Positions 1 through 5,598 of a DNA stretch of 5,598 nt are shown piece by piece. The position numbers were made by a program, and so were the translations under genes. The notes under the pieces are model-generated. The model was not told where the DNA came from, did not search any database, and saw nothing but the letters and a program-made list of their open reading frames with translations. Numbering within the stretch: position 1 is the stretch's first letter; every line of letters begins with the position of its first letter. This stretch comes from an uncultured Eubacteriaceae bacterium (GTDB taxonomy: Bacteria > Bacillota > Clostridia > Lachnospirales > CAG-274). The stretch is from positions 1-5,598 of the forward strand of contig CAMNCZ010000101.1 of NCBI GenBank assembly GCA_946534775.1, written 5' to 3'.

Positions 1-19
1 TTTTAAGTAATTTATACAT
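1..19 (-). CDS. 5' end of an unidentified leftward gene (partial, six codons)
   Basis: On the minus strand an ATG at 19-17 follows a strong ribosome binding site, AGGAG at 31-27, with a 7-nt gap. It opens a frame reading M-Y-K-L-L-K before the window ends. A plausible promoter lies just upstream at 50-78. The well-spaced binding site is the main support. Six codons are too few to identify the product, and a chance ATG after a purine-rich run cannot be excluded. If real, the gene is divergent from the metallophosphoesterase gene and shares its roughly 130-bp intergenic region. Confidence 0.5.
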
Positions 20-49
20 AAGTTTTCTCCTGTTTATATTTTTTACATA

Positions 50-78
50 CTTATATTTATAATAACATAAATTTACAA
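50..78 (-). promoter_or_regulatory. possible sigma-A-type promoter for the leftward edge gene
   Basis: On the minus strand TTGTAA (78-73, four of six consensus -35 bases) and TATAAG (55-50, five of six -10 bases) are separated by exactly 17 bp. They lie upstream of the AGGAG at 31-27. The DNA is so AT-rich that such matches are common, so this call depends largely on its position. Confidence 0.35.
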
Positions 79-94
79 AATAATAAACACCATA

Positions 95-123
95 TTGAAA
101 TTTTTTTTAAAATTGTGTATACT
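95..123 (+). promoter_or_regulatory. sigma-A-type promoter of the metallophosphoesterase/ypsC unit
   Basis: TTGAAA (95-100) and TATACT (118-123), each five of six consensus bases, are separated by 17 bp. Transcription would begin near 130, leaving a leader of about 20 nt that contains the ribosome binding site at 140-145. The spacer holds a run of eight T residues (101-108). A possible GTG start at 115 overlaps the -10 region and lies upstream of the predicted transcript start, which argues against its use. Confidence 0.6.
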
Positions 124-139
124 TATTGTATTAAAGATT

Positions 140-145
140 GGAGAG
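140..145 (+). promoter_or_regulatory. ribosome binding site fixing the metallophosphoesterase start
   Basis: GGAGAG at 140-145 sits 5 nt before the ATG at 151. The in-frame GTG at 115 has no purine-rich site in front of it, so this site selects the ATG and removes 12 residues from the longest possible reading frame. Confidence 0.7.
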
Positions 146-150
146 ATAAT

Positions 151-870
151 ATGATATACATAACAGGTGATATGCACGGTGATTTTGAAATCGAAAAAAT
201 AAATACCAAACATTTTTTTATGCAGAAAAATATGACAAAAAGTGATTATCTTATTGTTTGCGGTGATTTCGGCGCAGTATGGTACGGGGATAAGCATATT
301 CCCGACAGTTACGAGATACTTGACGAAAAAAATGCGGGCAAAGATGCTTATTTATTAAATCAGTACGAAAAACGCAATTTTACAACGCTTTTTGTTGACG
401 GAAACCACGAAAATCACGACCTTTTAAATTCCTATCCAACTGAAATATGGAACGGCGGAAAGGTGCATAAAATAAGAGAAAGCGTTATCCATCTTATGCG
501 CGGACAGGTATATACGATAGACGGCCTTAAATTTTTCACTATGGGAGGAGCATCAAGTACCGACAGTGAATGGCGCGAACCCGGGAAAAGCTGGTGGAGT
601 GCCGAACTCCCAAATGACAGCGAATATGAAGAAGCAAGAAAAAATCTCGAAAAAAACAATTATACGGTCGATTATGTAGTGACCCACTGCATCGGAAACA
701 ATGTAATGGATCAGATGAGGTTCTCTCGTACTTATGATAAACTGACAGCCTTTTTGGAAGAGATAGACAGAAAACTGACCTATAAAAAATGGTTTTTCGG
801 GCATTACCATAACGATACCATCTATGGAAAACACGAAATGCTCTACGACAGAGTTATTAAAATAAATTAG
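151..870 (+). CDS. calcineurin-like metallophosphoesterase (substrate unknown)
   Basis: A 239-residue cytoplasmic protein with the complete metal-binding set of the calcineurin-like phosphoesterase superfamily. The motifs are GDMHGD at 6-11 (Asp7, His9), GDFG at 38-41 (Asp39), GNHE at 84-87 (Asn85, His86), His179 in VVTHC, and GHYH at 217-220 (His218, His220). These residues normally hold a two-metal centre that hydrolyses phosphoester bonds. The second motif reads GDFGAVW and lacks the GDxxDRG of PPP-type protein phosphatases, so that subclass is unlikely. There is no signal peptide or membrane segment. The start is the ATG with GGAGAG 5 nt upstream; the longer GTG form would begin inside the promoter. 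The gene is first in a two-gene unit, and its TAG stop forms part of the next gene's ribosome binding site. The superfamily assignment is firm. The substrate (nucleotide, nucleic acid or protein) cannot be read from the sequence, and the link to RNA modification is only positional. Confidence 0.9.
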   Translation: MIYITGDMHGDFEIEKINTKHFFMQKNMTKSDYLIVCGDFGAVWYGDKHIPDSYEILDEKNAGKDAYLLNQYEKRNFTTLFVDGNHENHDLLNSYPTEIWNGGKVHKIRESVIHLMRGQVYTIDGLKFFTMGGASSTDSEWREPGKSWWSAELPNDSEYEEARKNLEKNNYTVDYVVTHCIGNNVMDQMRFSRTYDKLTAFLEEIDRKLTYKKWFFGHYHNDTIYGKHEMLYDRVIKIN

Positions 871-880
871 GAGAAAAACA

Positions 881-2017
881 ATGGAGAAAATAAATCTTAT
901 CGCAACATCCACATTCGGGCTTGAAGCGGTGGTTAAACGTGAGTTAAAAAATCTCGGTTTTGAAAAGCAGACCGTACTTGACGGCTCTATCGAATTTGAA
1001 GCAGACTTGACGGATATCCCGAAATTAAATATAAATCTTCGCTCGGCAGACAGAATATTGCTTGTAATGGGCAAATTTAAAGCCTACAGCTTTGAACAGC
1101 TTTTTGACAGGACAAATCAGCTGCCCTGGGGCGATGTACTGCCTATTGATGCCAACTTTACGGTTACGGGCAAGTCAATAAAATCAACCCTCTACTCCGT
1201 GCCCGATTGTCAATCTATTGTCGAAAAAGCCATTGTCGAAAAATTAAAGAAAAAATATAAAATAAACTGGTTTGAAAAAACGGGTGCCGTGTATAAAGTG
1301 CAGGTCGCTATATTAAAAGACGAGGTCACACTTACTATCGATACATCGGGCGCTGCGCTGCATAAACGCGGCTACCGCGAAAGCCAGGTCATAGCCCCTG
1401 TTAAGGAAACTATGGCTGCGGCTATGATAGATTTAAGCTATTGGAACAAAGACAGGCTGCTGCTTGACCCGTGCTGCGGCTCGGGAACTATCCCTATCGA
1501 GGCTGCAATGATAGCCAAAAACATAGCCCCGGGGCTTGACAGAAAATTTGTATCGGAAGATTGGGACATAATAGACACTCAGGCCTGGAAAAATGCAAGA
1601 AAAGAAGCGTTTTCCGCTATCAAAACCGATATAGTGCCCAAAATACAGGCATCGGACATTGACCCTCACGCAATAGAGATCGCAAGGCAAAATGCCGAAA
1701 ATGCAGGTGTTGACGATGTGATCGAATTTAATGTAAGGCCATTTAATAAAGTGAAATTGACCGAAAAATACGGCGTATGCATAAGTAATCCGCCGTACGC
1801 CGAAAGAATGGGCGTTCTTGACGAGGTCGAACAGCTTTACCGCGATATGGGTAAACTTTTTTGCGCCGATAAAACGTGGTCGGTATATATCATCACTTCA
1901 CACGAGGGCTTTGAAAAACTGTACGGCAGGCGCGCCGACAAAAAGCGTAAACTTTTTAACGGCAACGTAAAAATAGACTACTACCAGTATTTTGGTGAAA
2001 GACCGCCGAAAAAATAA
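881..2017 (+). CDS. ypsC: THUMP-domain class I SAM-dependent RNA methyltransferase, YpsC/RlmL family
   Basis: A 378-residue protein matching the Firmicute YpsC family, which corresponds to the N-terminal RlmL half of the E. coli RlmKL fusion. That half makes N2-methylguanosine in 23S rRNA (m2G2445 in E. coli). The N-terminal part (about 1-155) has the ferredoxin-like plus THUMP arrangement that binds RNA. The Rossmann-fold methyltransferase domain follows, with the SAM-binding motif DPCCGSGT at 196-203 and an acidic loop ASDIDP around 257-262. The catalytic NPPY at 303-306 is typical of enzymes methylating exocyclic amino groups. A basic KKRKLFNG stretch near the C terminus (354-361) is also usual for the family. 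Length is normal (about 380) and no RlmK domain follows. AGGAGA (869-874), overlapping the upstream stop, lies 6 nt before the ATG, so co-translation with the phosphoesterase is likely. The family is certain; the exact rRNA position in this organism is inferred. Confidence 0.93.
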   Translation: MEKINLIATSTFGLEAVVKRELKNLGFEKQTVLDGSIEFEADLTDIPKLNINLRSADRILLVMGKFKAYSFEQLFDRTNQLPWGDVLPIDANFTVTGKSIKSTLYSVPDCQSIVEKAIVEKLKKKYKINWFEKTGAVYKVQVAILKDEVTLTIDTSGAALHKRGYRESQVIAPVKETMAAAMIDLSYWNKDRLLLDPCCGSGTIPIEAAMIAKNIAPGLDRKFVSEDWDIIDTQAWKNARKEAFSAIKTDIVPKIQASDIDPHAIEIARQNAENAGVDDVIEFNVRPFNKVKLTEKYGVCISNPPYAERMGVLDEVEQLYRDMGKLFCADKTWSVYIITSHEGFEKLYGRRADKKRKLFNGNVKIDYYQYFGERPPKK

Positions 2018-2019
2018 AA

Positions 2020-2057
2020 AATGCCGCCCATCCGCTTTATTGCAGCCGGGCGGCATT
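2020..2057. terminator. bidirectional rho-independent terminator between convergent units
   Basis: A perfect 10-bp inverted repeat, AATGCCGCCC (2020-2029) and GGGCGGCATT (2048-2057), encloses an 18-nt loop and lies between two convergent stop codons. Read leftward, the hairpin is followed by a strong U-tract (the complement of the A-rich 2008-2019), a classic terminator for the spoIID-like/queA/small-gene unit. Read rightward, it is followed by the weaker T-rich TTGTATTATT, so termination of ypsC transcripts may be less efficient. It starts 3 bp after the ypsC stop and ends 4 bp before the stop of the opposing gene. Confidence 0.9.
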
Positions 2058-2060
2058 GTA

Positions 2061-2342
2061 TTATTCACTTAATATCTCAAAAACATACTCGGTATTTTTG
2101 GTTGTAAGCGTAACGGTTTTATCGTTTATTTTAATACTGCCGCTGCTTGTTTCAAAGTCGGAAATTTCATTTTGCATATATACATATACCATTCCCGGTT
2201 CATATTTTTCACTTTCGTAAAAACATATTTTTCCTTTAAAACCTCTAAAATCCCTTCTCCAACCCCAATCGCTGCCTTCTTCGCCGATTGGTTTTACATC
2301 TTTGACCACAGCACTTTTAAACTCACTTATTGTTTTTGCCAT
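2061..2342 (-). CDS. small protein of unknown function, 93 residues
   Basis: I do not recognise a family. The frame encodes 93 residues with a very good ribosome binding site, AAGGGGGA at about 2357-2350, 7 nt before the ATG. It lies 32 bp downstream of queA on the same strand, and its stop sits 4 bp before a strong terminator hairpin, so it behaves as the last gene of the unit. The protein has no signal peptide or membrane segment. After a short N-terminal stretch that may be helical comes an aromatic and basic patch (DWGWRRDFRGFKG, 25-37). Alternating hydrophobic/polar segments follow (about 38-44, 51-58, 69-82 and 84-91) and look like beta strands, including a run of alternating Thr, Val and Leu at 77-81. 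It has one cysteine (40) and two tryptophans (26, 28). No catalytic motif is visible. It is probably a small soluble beta-rich domain, and the coding call rests on the binding site and operon position. Confidence 0.8.
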   Translation of the reverse strand: MAKTISEFKSAVVKDVKPIGEEGSDWGWRRDFRGFKGKICFYESEKYEPGMVYVYMQNEISDFETSSGSIKINDKTVTLTTKNTEYVFEILSE

Positions 2343-2374
2343 AATTTTATCCCCCTTAAAAATTTATGGTACAT

Positions 2375-3403
2375 TTACTTTATGAACATCGCATCCCCAA
2401 ACGAGAAAAATCTGTATTTTTTCTCCACTGCATTTTGGTATGCATTAAGTACATTTTCTCTGCCTGCAAGGGCGCTTACAAGCATAATAAGCGTACTTTC
2501 GGGCAGGTGGAAATTTGTGATAAGCCTGTCTATCGCCTTAAATTTATATCCGGGATAGATAAAAATATCTGTCCAGCCGCTTTTTGCGGGGATAGATCCG
2601 TCCTCTTCGGCTACCGATTCAAGTGTTCTTGTGCTTGTCGTACCTACGGCAATTATCTTTCCGCCTTTTTTTCGCGCATTGTTTATTATATCGGCCTGTT
2701 CGGGCTCGATGCAGTAATACTCGCTATGCATTTTATGGTCGAGAATATCATCAGCCTTAACGGGTCTGAATGTACCAAGTCCAACGTGAAGCGTAAGTTT
2801 TGCGATATACACGCCTTTTTCTTCTATTTGTTTAAGCAGTTCGGGCGTAAAATGCAGGCCCGCGGTAGGCGCAGCCGCCGAACCGCTGTTTTTGGCATAG
2901 ACTGTCTGATACCTGTCTTTATCTTCCAATTTTTCCGTTATATACGGCGGGAGAGGCATCTGACCGAGTTGGTCCAGTATCTCCTCAAAAATGCCGTCAA
3001 ACTCGAAACGCACTATTCTGTTTCCCTCGTCGATTATATCGATAACTTCGGCTTTTAAAAGCCCTCCGCCAAAAACTATCCTCTTACCTACCCTTGCTTT
3101 TTTACCCGGGTATACTATACACTCCCAACAGTTTTCTTCGGTAAGCCGCTTTAACAGCAGTATCTCAACGCGGGTGCCCGTGTCCTCTCTTTCGCCTATC
3201 AAGCGCGCGGGAAGCACCCTTGTTTCGTTTATGACAAGGCAGTCGCCTGCATCGAGATAATCAACTATGTTTTTAAAAGTTTTATGTTCTATCGCTCCGC
3301 TTTCTTTGTCAAGCACCAAAAGTCTTGATGAAGAACGGTCCTCAAGCGGTGTCTGCGCTATCAGCTCCTGCGGCAGATCATAATAAAAATCAGATTTTTT
3401 CAT
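2375..3403 (-). CDS. queA: S-adenosylmethionine:tRNA ribosyltransferase-isomerase QueA
   Basis: QueA transfers and isomerises the ribosyl part of S-adenosylmethionine onto 7-aminomethyl-7-deazaguanine in tRNA, giving epoxyqueuosine at the wobble position of GUN-anticodon tRNAs. The 342-residue length is normal for the family. Family signatures are intact: the N-terminal [14 protein letters not shown] (6-19), [12 protein letters not shown] (57-68), [13 protein letters not shown] (174-186), GLGTFRPV (208-215), GTTSTRTLE (254-262) and NFHLPESTL (297-305). The ATG overlaps the stop of the SpoIID-like gene by 4 bp (ATGA), with AAGGGA at 3420-3415 about 11 nt upstream, so translation is probably coupled. 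In many Firmicutes queA sits beside tgt or ruvB; here neither is in view and its partner is a cell-wall gene. The other queuosine genes are not in the window. Confidence 0.97.
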   Translation of the reverse strand: MKKSDFYYDLPQELIAQTPLEDRSSSRLLVLDKESGAIEHKTFKNIVDYLDAGDCLVINETRVLPARLIGEREDTGTRVEILLLKRLTEENCWECIVYPGKKARVGKRIVFGGGLLKAEVIDIIDEGNRIVRFEFDGIFEEILDQLGQMPLPPYITEKLEDKDRYQTVYAKNSGSAAAPTAGLHFTPELLKQIEEKGVYIAKLTLHVGLGTFRPVKADDILDHKMHSEYYCIEPEQADIINNARKKGGKIIAVGTTSTRTLESVAEEDGSIPAKSGWTDIFIYPGYKFKAIDRLITNFHLPESTLIMLVSALAGRENVLNAYQNAVEKKYRFFSFGDAMFIK

Positions 3404-4971
3404 TTAACTTCAATTCCCTTATAGTAGTATTTAAGTATATCTTTGTAGTTATAGCCCTGTGAAGCCATACCGTAGGCACCGCATTGACTCATACCAACGC
3501 TGTGGCCCCAGCCCGCACCGCTGAATATTACCGTGTCGCCCGCCTCGGTCAGTGTACCTCCGCTTGCGCTTATTACCACGTCTCCGTCTTTTCCGCGCAG
3601 CACGCAGTTTATATCGTCAAGTACAGTTACTTCACCGTTGCCGTCAATGGCAGAAATAACATTTGTTTTCATATCGTCCGCCGCACCGTCGACACCCGTT
3701 ACATATACGTTATTTCCGGGTGCGGAAGAACCGTTTATTTTAAAAGCCCTTGACCAAAGGTTTTCTCCGTCTTTTTTGAAAAAAGTTTTTATATCCTGTC
3801 CCGTAAGGACTTTTTTGCCTTTTGTGCCCGTTATAACAAGTTCATCCGCAAGTACATCCCCGCGCCATTTTGTTACTTCTATATTTGTAACATCGCCGAT
3901 ATCTTCACCGTTTGTCTTGACAAGGGCGGTTATTTCGTTAAGAGTAAAACTTCTTTCCCATTTTCTTGGATTAAGTTCATAAGGGTCCGGAGTTGACTGC
4001 AAATAAGGAATATTACCGCCCCATACCTCTTCCGCAGATAAGGTATAGCCGCCGTCGCAGTCGTAATAAACCGAATTTATGGGCTTGCCGCCATAGTACG
4101 CGATCTCTCCCGAGGTATCATCGACTGCCTTGTTTGTGCTTGCTTCCTCCTTGTTATAACCACTGTACTGCTGGCAATGTGTATGGTCGCAAAGGTCATA
4201 ACCCGAGTGTTTGCCTATATGATATTCTGCATAAGTACGCGCCGCAACCGCCTGCGCCTTCAATGCATCCTCGGGCCAGTTAGAGTACACCTCGGACGGA
4301 ACGACACCGTATAAATACTGATCCATTGTCAAAATATTCACCGTATTTATGGAACTGCCCGTGCTTGTCAGTTCGATTTTGCCGCGGTATGCCATTTCAC
4401 CAAGGTCAATAATGCCCGTTGAAGAAGTAAGCGTAACGCTGCCCGCTGTGTTAAGCACAAAACTACCTCCCGAATAAGTAACTCTTATTGCCGTAGGCAG
4501 ATATGTATAATTTGCGGAAGCAGATGTATTTATCACCTGCTGCGCCGTAGTTATCTCGGACTGTTCCTCGTTTAAGCTTTCCCCTAAATTGTTTTCGGGT
4601 TCCGAAACGGTAGTTATTTCCACGCTGCTTCCCGTCTGCGAAGCTGCCGAATAAACACACCAACCGTCTTTATCGAATACCGCGTTTTGTCCGCTTGGAG
4701 CCGATTCAAGCGAACTTATCCCTGTTCTTTGCGTAAAACTGCCCGAAACGGGTGCAAAAGAAAATCCGCTTGTACTGTCAAGTTTTGTACTGCCGCCGCT
4801 GTAACTAAGCGTAAGATCGTCGTTTGATGCCGTGACCGAACCGACACCCATATAATATCTTTCAAGGCCGACGCGCAGGGTCTGTTCACCATAGCTGTTA
4901 TACACAAATATGCCGCTTATGATCAATGCTCCGCTTAAAATAAGTGCGCCCGCTTTCTTTAAAAATTTCAA
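3400..4971 (-). CDS. SpoIID/LytB-domain protein, membrane-anchored and cell-wall-associated
   Basis: A 523-residue extracytoplasmic protein of the SpoIID/LytB family. SpoIID itself is a lytic transglycosylase that cuts glycan strands during engulfment in spore formers; LytB proteins enhance amidases. After a short basic N terminus, a hydrophobic segment (about 7-24) acts as a membrane anchor or signal peptide; no clear cleavage site is seen. Residues 30-150 are a Ser/Thr/Gly-rich variable part. The SpoIID core spans about 155-410 and contains [12 protein letters not shown] (222-233), with Glu227 at the position of the catalytic glutamate, and [12 protein letters not shown] (237-248). His255, Cys261, His265 and Cys266 form a cluster resembling the zinc site described for clostridial SpoIID. 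The end carries [19 protein letters not shown] (485-503) and ILKYYYKG. The TTG at 4971 is chosen because GGGAGG (4984-4979) lies 7 nt upstream; an in-frame ATG at 5043 overlaps the promoter -35. No murA, spoIIIAA-type or spoIIQ neighbour is present, so a role in sporulation proper is unproven. Confidence 0.9.
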   Translation of the reverse strand: MKFLKKAGALILSGALIISGIFVYNSYGEQTLRVGLERYYMGVGSVTASNDDLTLSYSGGSTKLDSTSGFSFAPVSGSFTQRTGISSLESAPSGQNAVFDKDGWCVYSAASQTGSSVEITTVSEPENNLGESLNEEQSEITTAQQVINTSASANYTYLPTAIRVTYSGGSFVLNTAGSVTLTSSTGIIDLGEMAYRGKIELTSTGSSINTVNILTMDQYLYGVVPSEVYSNWPEDALKAQAVAARTYAEYHIGKHSGYDLCDHTHCQQYSGYNKEEASTNKAVDDTSGEIAYYGGKPINSVYYDCDGGYTLSAEEVWGGNIPYLQSTPDPYELNPRKWERSFTLNEITALVKTNGEDIGDVTNIEVTKWRGDVLADELVITGTKGKKVLTGQDIKTFFKKDGENLWSRAFKINGSSAPGNNVYVTGVDGAADDMKTNVISAIDGNGEVTVLDDINCVLRGKDGDVVISASGGTLTEAGDTVIFSGAGWGHSVGMSQCGAYGMASQGYNYKDILKYYYKGIEVK

Positions 4972-4978
4972 TTTATTT

Positions 4979-4984
4979 CCTCCC
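4979..4984 (-). promoter_or_regulatory. ribosome binding site selecting the TTG start of the SpoIID-like gene
   Basis: On the minus strand GGGAGG at 4984-4979 precedes TTG (4971-4969) by 7 nt. This is the strongest binding site upstream of the frame. The alternative ATGs at 5043, 5025 and 4992 have no comparable site, and the first two lie upstream of the predicted transcript start near 5007. Starting at TTG also puts the basic residues (KFLKK) directly before the hydrophobic segment, as expected for an exported protein. Confidence 0.8.
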
Positions 4985-4986
4985 AA

Positions 4987-5110
4987 TGACATAGTTATAC
5001 AAAAACCGATATTATTATACAACATTTTTTTTGATATTTCCATACCAAAGCATAAAGTGTAATGATTTTGTAAAATACTATTAATATAAAATATATTGAA
5101 AACTATGTCA
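4987..5110. repeat. 10-bp inverted repeat spanning the divergent promoter region
   Basis: TGACATAGTT (4987-4996) and AACTATGTCA (5101-5110) are perfect reverse complements, 104 bp apart. Each copy reads AACTATGTCA in the direction of its own transcript. The left copy falls just downstream of the predicted start for the SpoIID-like gene. The right copy lies in the spacer between -35 and -10 of the rnhB promoter. The pair could be two binding sites for a regulator, but a chance match is possible in DNA this AT-rich. Confidence 0.35.
5014..5042 (-). promoter_or_regulatory. sigma-A-type promoter of the spoIID-like/queA unit
   Basis: On the minus strand a perfect -10 TATAAT (5019-5014) is preceded at 17 bp by TGGAAA (5042-5037, four of six -35 bases). 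The spacer contains a run of eight A residues. Transcription would start near 5007, giving a leader of about 36 nt before the TTG. I saw no convincing sigma-E-like element here, which would be expected if the gene were controlled like B. subtilis spoIID. A weaker second -10 (TATAAC, 4999-4994) with TTGTAT at 5022-5017 is also possible. Confidence 0.6.
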
Positions 5111-5124
5111 AAAAATTATATAAT
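5096..5124 (+). promoter_or_regulatory. sigma-A-type promoter of rnhB
   Basis: TTGAAA (5096-5101, five of six) and a perfect TATAAT (5119-5124) are separated by exactly 17 bp. Transcription would begin near 5131, about 30 nt before the rnhB ATG and just upstream of its AGGAGG. It is back-to-back with the promoter at 5014-5042, with 53 bp between the two -35 boxes. Confidence 0.7.
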
Positions 5125-5160
5125 AAGATTAATTGTTAAATATTAGGAGGATAAACTTTT

Positions 5161-5598
5161 ATGACATCTATTGCCGAAATAAAAAGACAACTCAGCGAAA
5201 TAAATATTGCCGATATTCCAAATGCACTGGATGAATACCGCAATGACGAAAGAGTTGGTGTAAATAACCTTGTAAAAAGTTATGAAAAAAAATATGAGGC
5301 GTATATAAATGAGTTAAAGCGACTTGATACAATGCTTATGTATGAGCGTGATTATTATAAAAAAGGTATAAAACTTATCGCGGGTATCGATGAAGTCGGC
5401 CGCGGCCCTCTTGCGGGTCCCGTTGTTGCGGCAGCTGTTATACTGCCCGAAAACTGCGTGATAGAAGGTCTTAACGACAGCAAGAAATTAAGCCCCAAAA
5501 AACGTGAAGAATTATATGAGATAATAATGGATAAAGCCGTTGCCGTAGGTATTGGCGCGGTAGATAATATGACTATAGACAATATAAATATTTTACAG
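5161..5598 (+). CDS. rnhB: ribonuclease HII (partial, N-terminal 146 residues)
   Basis: RNase HII cuts the RNA strand of RNA/DNA hybrids and incises at single ribonucleotides embedded in DNA, starting ribonucleotide excision repair in the cytoplasm. The window holds 146 codons, open to the last base, so roughly the C-terminal 100 residues are missing. The catalytic signature [20 protein letters not shown] (75-94) supplies Asp77 and Glu78, and the conserved [16 protein letters not shown] follows at 104-119. The two remaining active-site aspartates would lie beyond the window. A charged, mainly helical N-terminal extension of about 70 residues precedes the catalytic domain, as in Firmicute RnhB proteins (B. 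subtilis RnhB is about 255 residues) but not in the shorter E. coli enzyme. The start is supported by AGGAGG at 5145-5150, 10 nt upstream. The gene is divergent from the SpoIID-like gene. No RplS or YlqF gene, common neighbours of rnhB, is present upstream. Confidence 0.95.
   Translation, partial: MTSIAEIKRQLSEINIADIPNALDEYRNDERVGVNNLVKSYEKKYEAYINELKRLDTMLMYERDYYKKGIKLIAGIDEVGRGPLAGPVVAAAVILPENCVIEGLNDSKKLSPKKREELYEIIMDKAVAVGIGAVDNMTIDNINILQ

Noticed and set aside
115..150. GTG at 115 as the phosphoesterase start
   Set aside because: It overlaps the predicted -10 region, lacks a ribosome binding site, and adds 12 residues before the MIYITGDMHGD start typical of the family.
73..297. A 74-codon minus-strand frame overlapping the phosphoesterase promoter and start
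   Set aside because: Its product is a low-complexity Ile/Phe-rich string produced by AT-rich DNA, and it overlaps the rightward promoter and the coding start.
553..1074. A 173-codon minus-strand frame across the phosphoesterase/ypsC junction
   Set aside because: It is antisense to two well-supported genes, has no ribosome binding site and shows no family features.
2343..2374. A hairpin or attenuator between queA and the 93-residue gene
   Set aside because: Only a weak A/T-only pairing (AATTTT with AAAAATT) can form, and it overlaps the ribosome binding site. It is too unstable to call.
2366..3058. A 230-codon open frame on the plus strand opposite queA
   Set aside because: It lies wholly antisense to a textbook queA with all family motifs. 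The product is rich in Cys, Phe and Arg with no recognisable domain, as expected of a shadow frame, and no good ribosome binding site precedes it.
3533..4283. Plus-strand frames of about 90-150 codons opposite the SpoIID-like gene
   Set aside because: All are antisense to conserved SpoIID core motifs and have Ser/Pro/Thr-rich compositions typical of reverse-complement shadows.
5037..5100. A sigma-E-type sporulation promoter upstream of the SpoIID-like gene
   Set aside because: A partial CATTACAC element is present on the minus strand, but no matching -35 lies at 13-15 bp. The sigma-A-like boxes closer to the gene fit better.

Overview
The window looks like a stretch of chromosome from a low-to-moderate GC Firmicute, most likely a member of the Clostridia. 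Three things point that way. Intergenic DNA is very AT-rich. Strong Bacillus/Clostridium-type Shine-Dalgarno sequences (AGGAGG, GGGAGG, AAGGGGGA) precede almost every gene. The gene set also fits: a SpoIID/LytB-type cell-wall protein, a YpsC-type RNA methyltransferase, and an RNase HII with the N-terminal extension usual in Firmicutes. No taxon below class can be read from the sequence. The genetic code is standard, with TGA used as a stop.

Layout. (1) Positions 1-150 are a divergent intergenic region. A gene apparently starts leftward at 19 and leaves the window after six codons, and a sigma-A-like promoter at 95-123 drives a rightward pair. (2) The rightward pair is a calcineurin-like metallophosphoesterase (151-870) and a THUMP-domain class I RNA methyltransferase of the YpsC/RlmL family (881-2017), 10 bp apart. 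(3) A 10-bp-stem hairpin at 2020-2057 lies between convergent transcription units and can terminate both. (4) A leftward three-gene unit is read from a promoter at 5014-5042. It contains a membrane-anchored SpoIID/LytB protein with a TTG start at 4971, queA (overlapping it by 4 bp as ATGA) and a small protein of unknown function (2061-2342). (5) A second divergent region (4985-5160) carries back-to-back promoters, and rnhB (RNase HII) starts at 5161 and is cut by the window end.

Working together. Most of the window is housekeeping: rRNA modification (YpsC/RlmL type), tRNA queuosine synthesis (QueA) and removal of ribonucleotides from DNA (RNase HII). The SpoIID-like protein acts outside the membrane on peptidoglycan. 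Its tight coupling to the tRNA-modification gene queA probably reflects shared transcription, not a shared pathway.

I saw no CRISPR array, mobile element, tRNA or rRNA gene, riboswitch or defence system, and nothing that amounts to a clearly new system. The points most worth a second look are the unassigned 93-residue protein at the end of the spoIID-like/queA unit, a perfect 10-bp inverted repeat spanning both promoters of the spoIID-like/rnhB divergent region, and the sigma-A-like (not sigma-E-like) promoter of the SpoIID-type gene.
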